From: an uncultured Collinsella sp.
GTDB lineage: Bacteria > Actinomycetota > Coriobacteriia > Coriobacteriales > Coriobacteriaceae
Length of the DNA: 60,838 nucleotides
Direction: 5' to 3'
Assembly: GCA_902475245.1 (NCBI GenBank)
Contig: CABRYP010000009.1
Location: 1 to 60,838 of the forward strand
A program made the translations under genes and the position numbers. Shown here in pieces: positions 60,786 through 60,838 of the stretch (position 1 is the stretch's first letter; every line of letters starts with the position of its first letter). Below the pieces are notes generated by a model, which ran no database searches, was not told the origin of the DNA, and was given only the letters and a program-made list of their open reading frames with translations.

Positions 60786-60838
60786 GAACTGCGCCCCGAA
60801 ACTTGGACTGAATAAATAGCGACTACGCCGCAAGGGCC
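60785..60838. mobile_element. Likely end of an IS3/IS150-type insertion sequence (cut by window edge)
   Basis: TGAACTGCGCCCC (from 60785) followed by GAAACTTGGAC strongly resembles the terminal inverted repeat of IS150-like elements, which reads TG-ACTGC-CCC and later TTGGAC. The transposase would lie beyond the window. It is a sequence resemblance recalled from the family, not a database hit. The element seems to interrupt the second copy of a short repeat. Confidence 0.5.

Overview
The window is a stretch of high-GC (about 60 percent) bacterial chromosome. Its gene content points to the Actinomycetota class Coriobacteriia, most likely Collinsella or a close relative. This is inferred from protein style: a DUF3516 helicase, an LAQTGD-type wall-anchor signal, a long one-chain PurL, and an electron-confurcating lactate dehydrogenase suited to an anaerobic gut fermenter. 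No rRNA or species marker is present to confirm it.

Layout. 1-1.8 kb: the end of an unknown gene, a membrane-anchored XRE regulator and a frameshifted IS200-type insertion. 1.8-3.0 kb: the infC-rpmI-rplT operon, where infC probably starts at AUA. 3.2-3.5 kb: tRNA-Leu(CAA) with a nearby duplicate of its 3' end and terminator, which looks like the scar of an integrated element. 3.6-12.8 kb: a transglutaminase-like protein, class II aldolase, and a reverse-strand run of recJ-helicase fusion, rel and an MBL hydrolase. 13-15.6 kb: a BASS-family transporter, a GalT/HIT-like protein and cutC. 15.7-20.6 kb: a complete branched-chain amino acid ABC transporter (livK-H-M-G-F), followed by a 94-codon internally deleted relic of a second livK. 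21.4-34.9 kb: homoserine dehydrogenase, an SDR reductase, a cation/proton antiporter, purL, an EamA exporter, a membrane GGDEF protein, a KdgT-type permease, azlCD and an HD-domain protein. 34.9-38.5 kb: an FAD lactate dehydrogenase-like oxidase with EtfB and a ferredoxin-fused EtfA. 38.9-42.1 kb: five small unknown or surface genes, including an 85-residue protein with a wall-sorting signal.

The most notable region is 43.0-48.6 kb. It holds three genes on one strand: a TerB_N/TerB_C protein, a DUF2791-type P-loop ATPase and an Lhr-like superfamily 2 helicase. This matches the architecture of the Shango anti-phage defence system. It sits between housekeeping genes with no recognisable mobile element, and a strong hairpin separates the second and third genes. 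To its right are a spermidine-synthase-like protein, a bacterial Elp3, a DUF4097 protein with its XRE regulator, two methyltransferases (a TrmB homologue with an altered catalytic motif and an unassigned one), a DUF3516 helicase, a DUF2130 coiled-coil protein and a YdjC/ChbG-like deacetylase. The last 54 bases look like the end of an IS3/IS150-type insertion sequence.

Functionally the region joins core translation and stringent response (infC, rplT, rel), amino acid uptake and export (liv, azlCD), anaerobic lactate metabolism and phage defence. Intergenic spaces carry several strong palindromes, some of which look like dispersed repeats rather than simple terminators. All assignments rest on reading motifs by eye; no database search was run.
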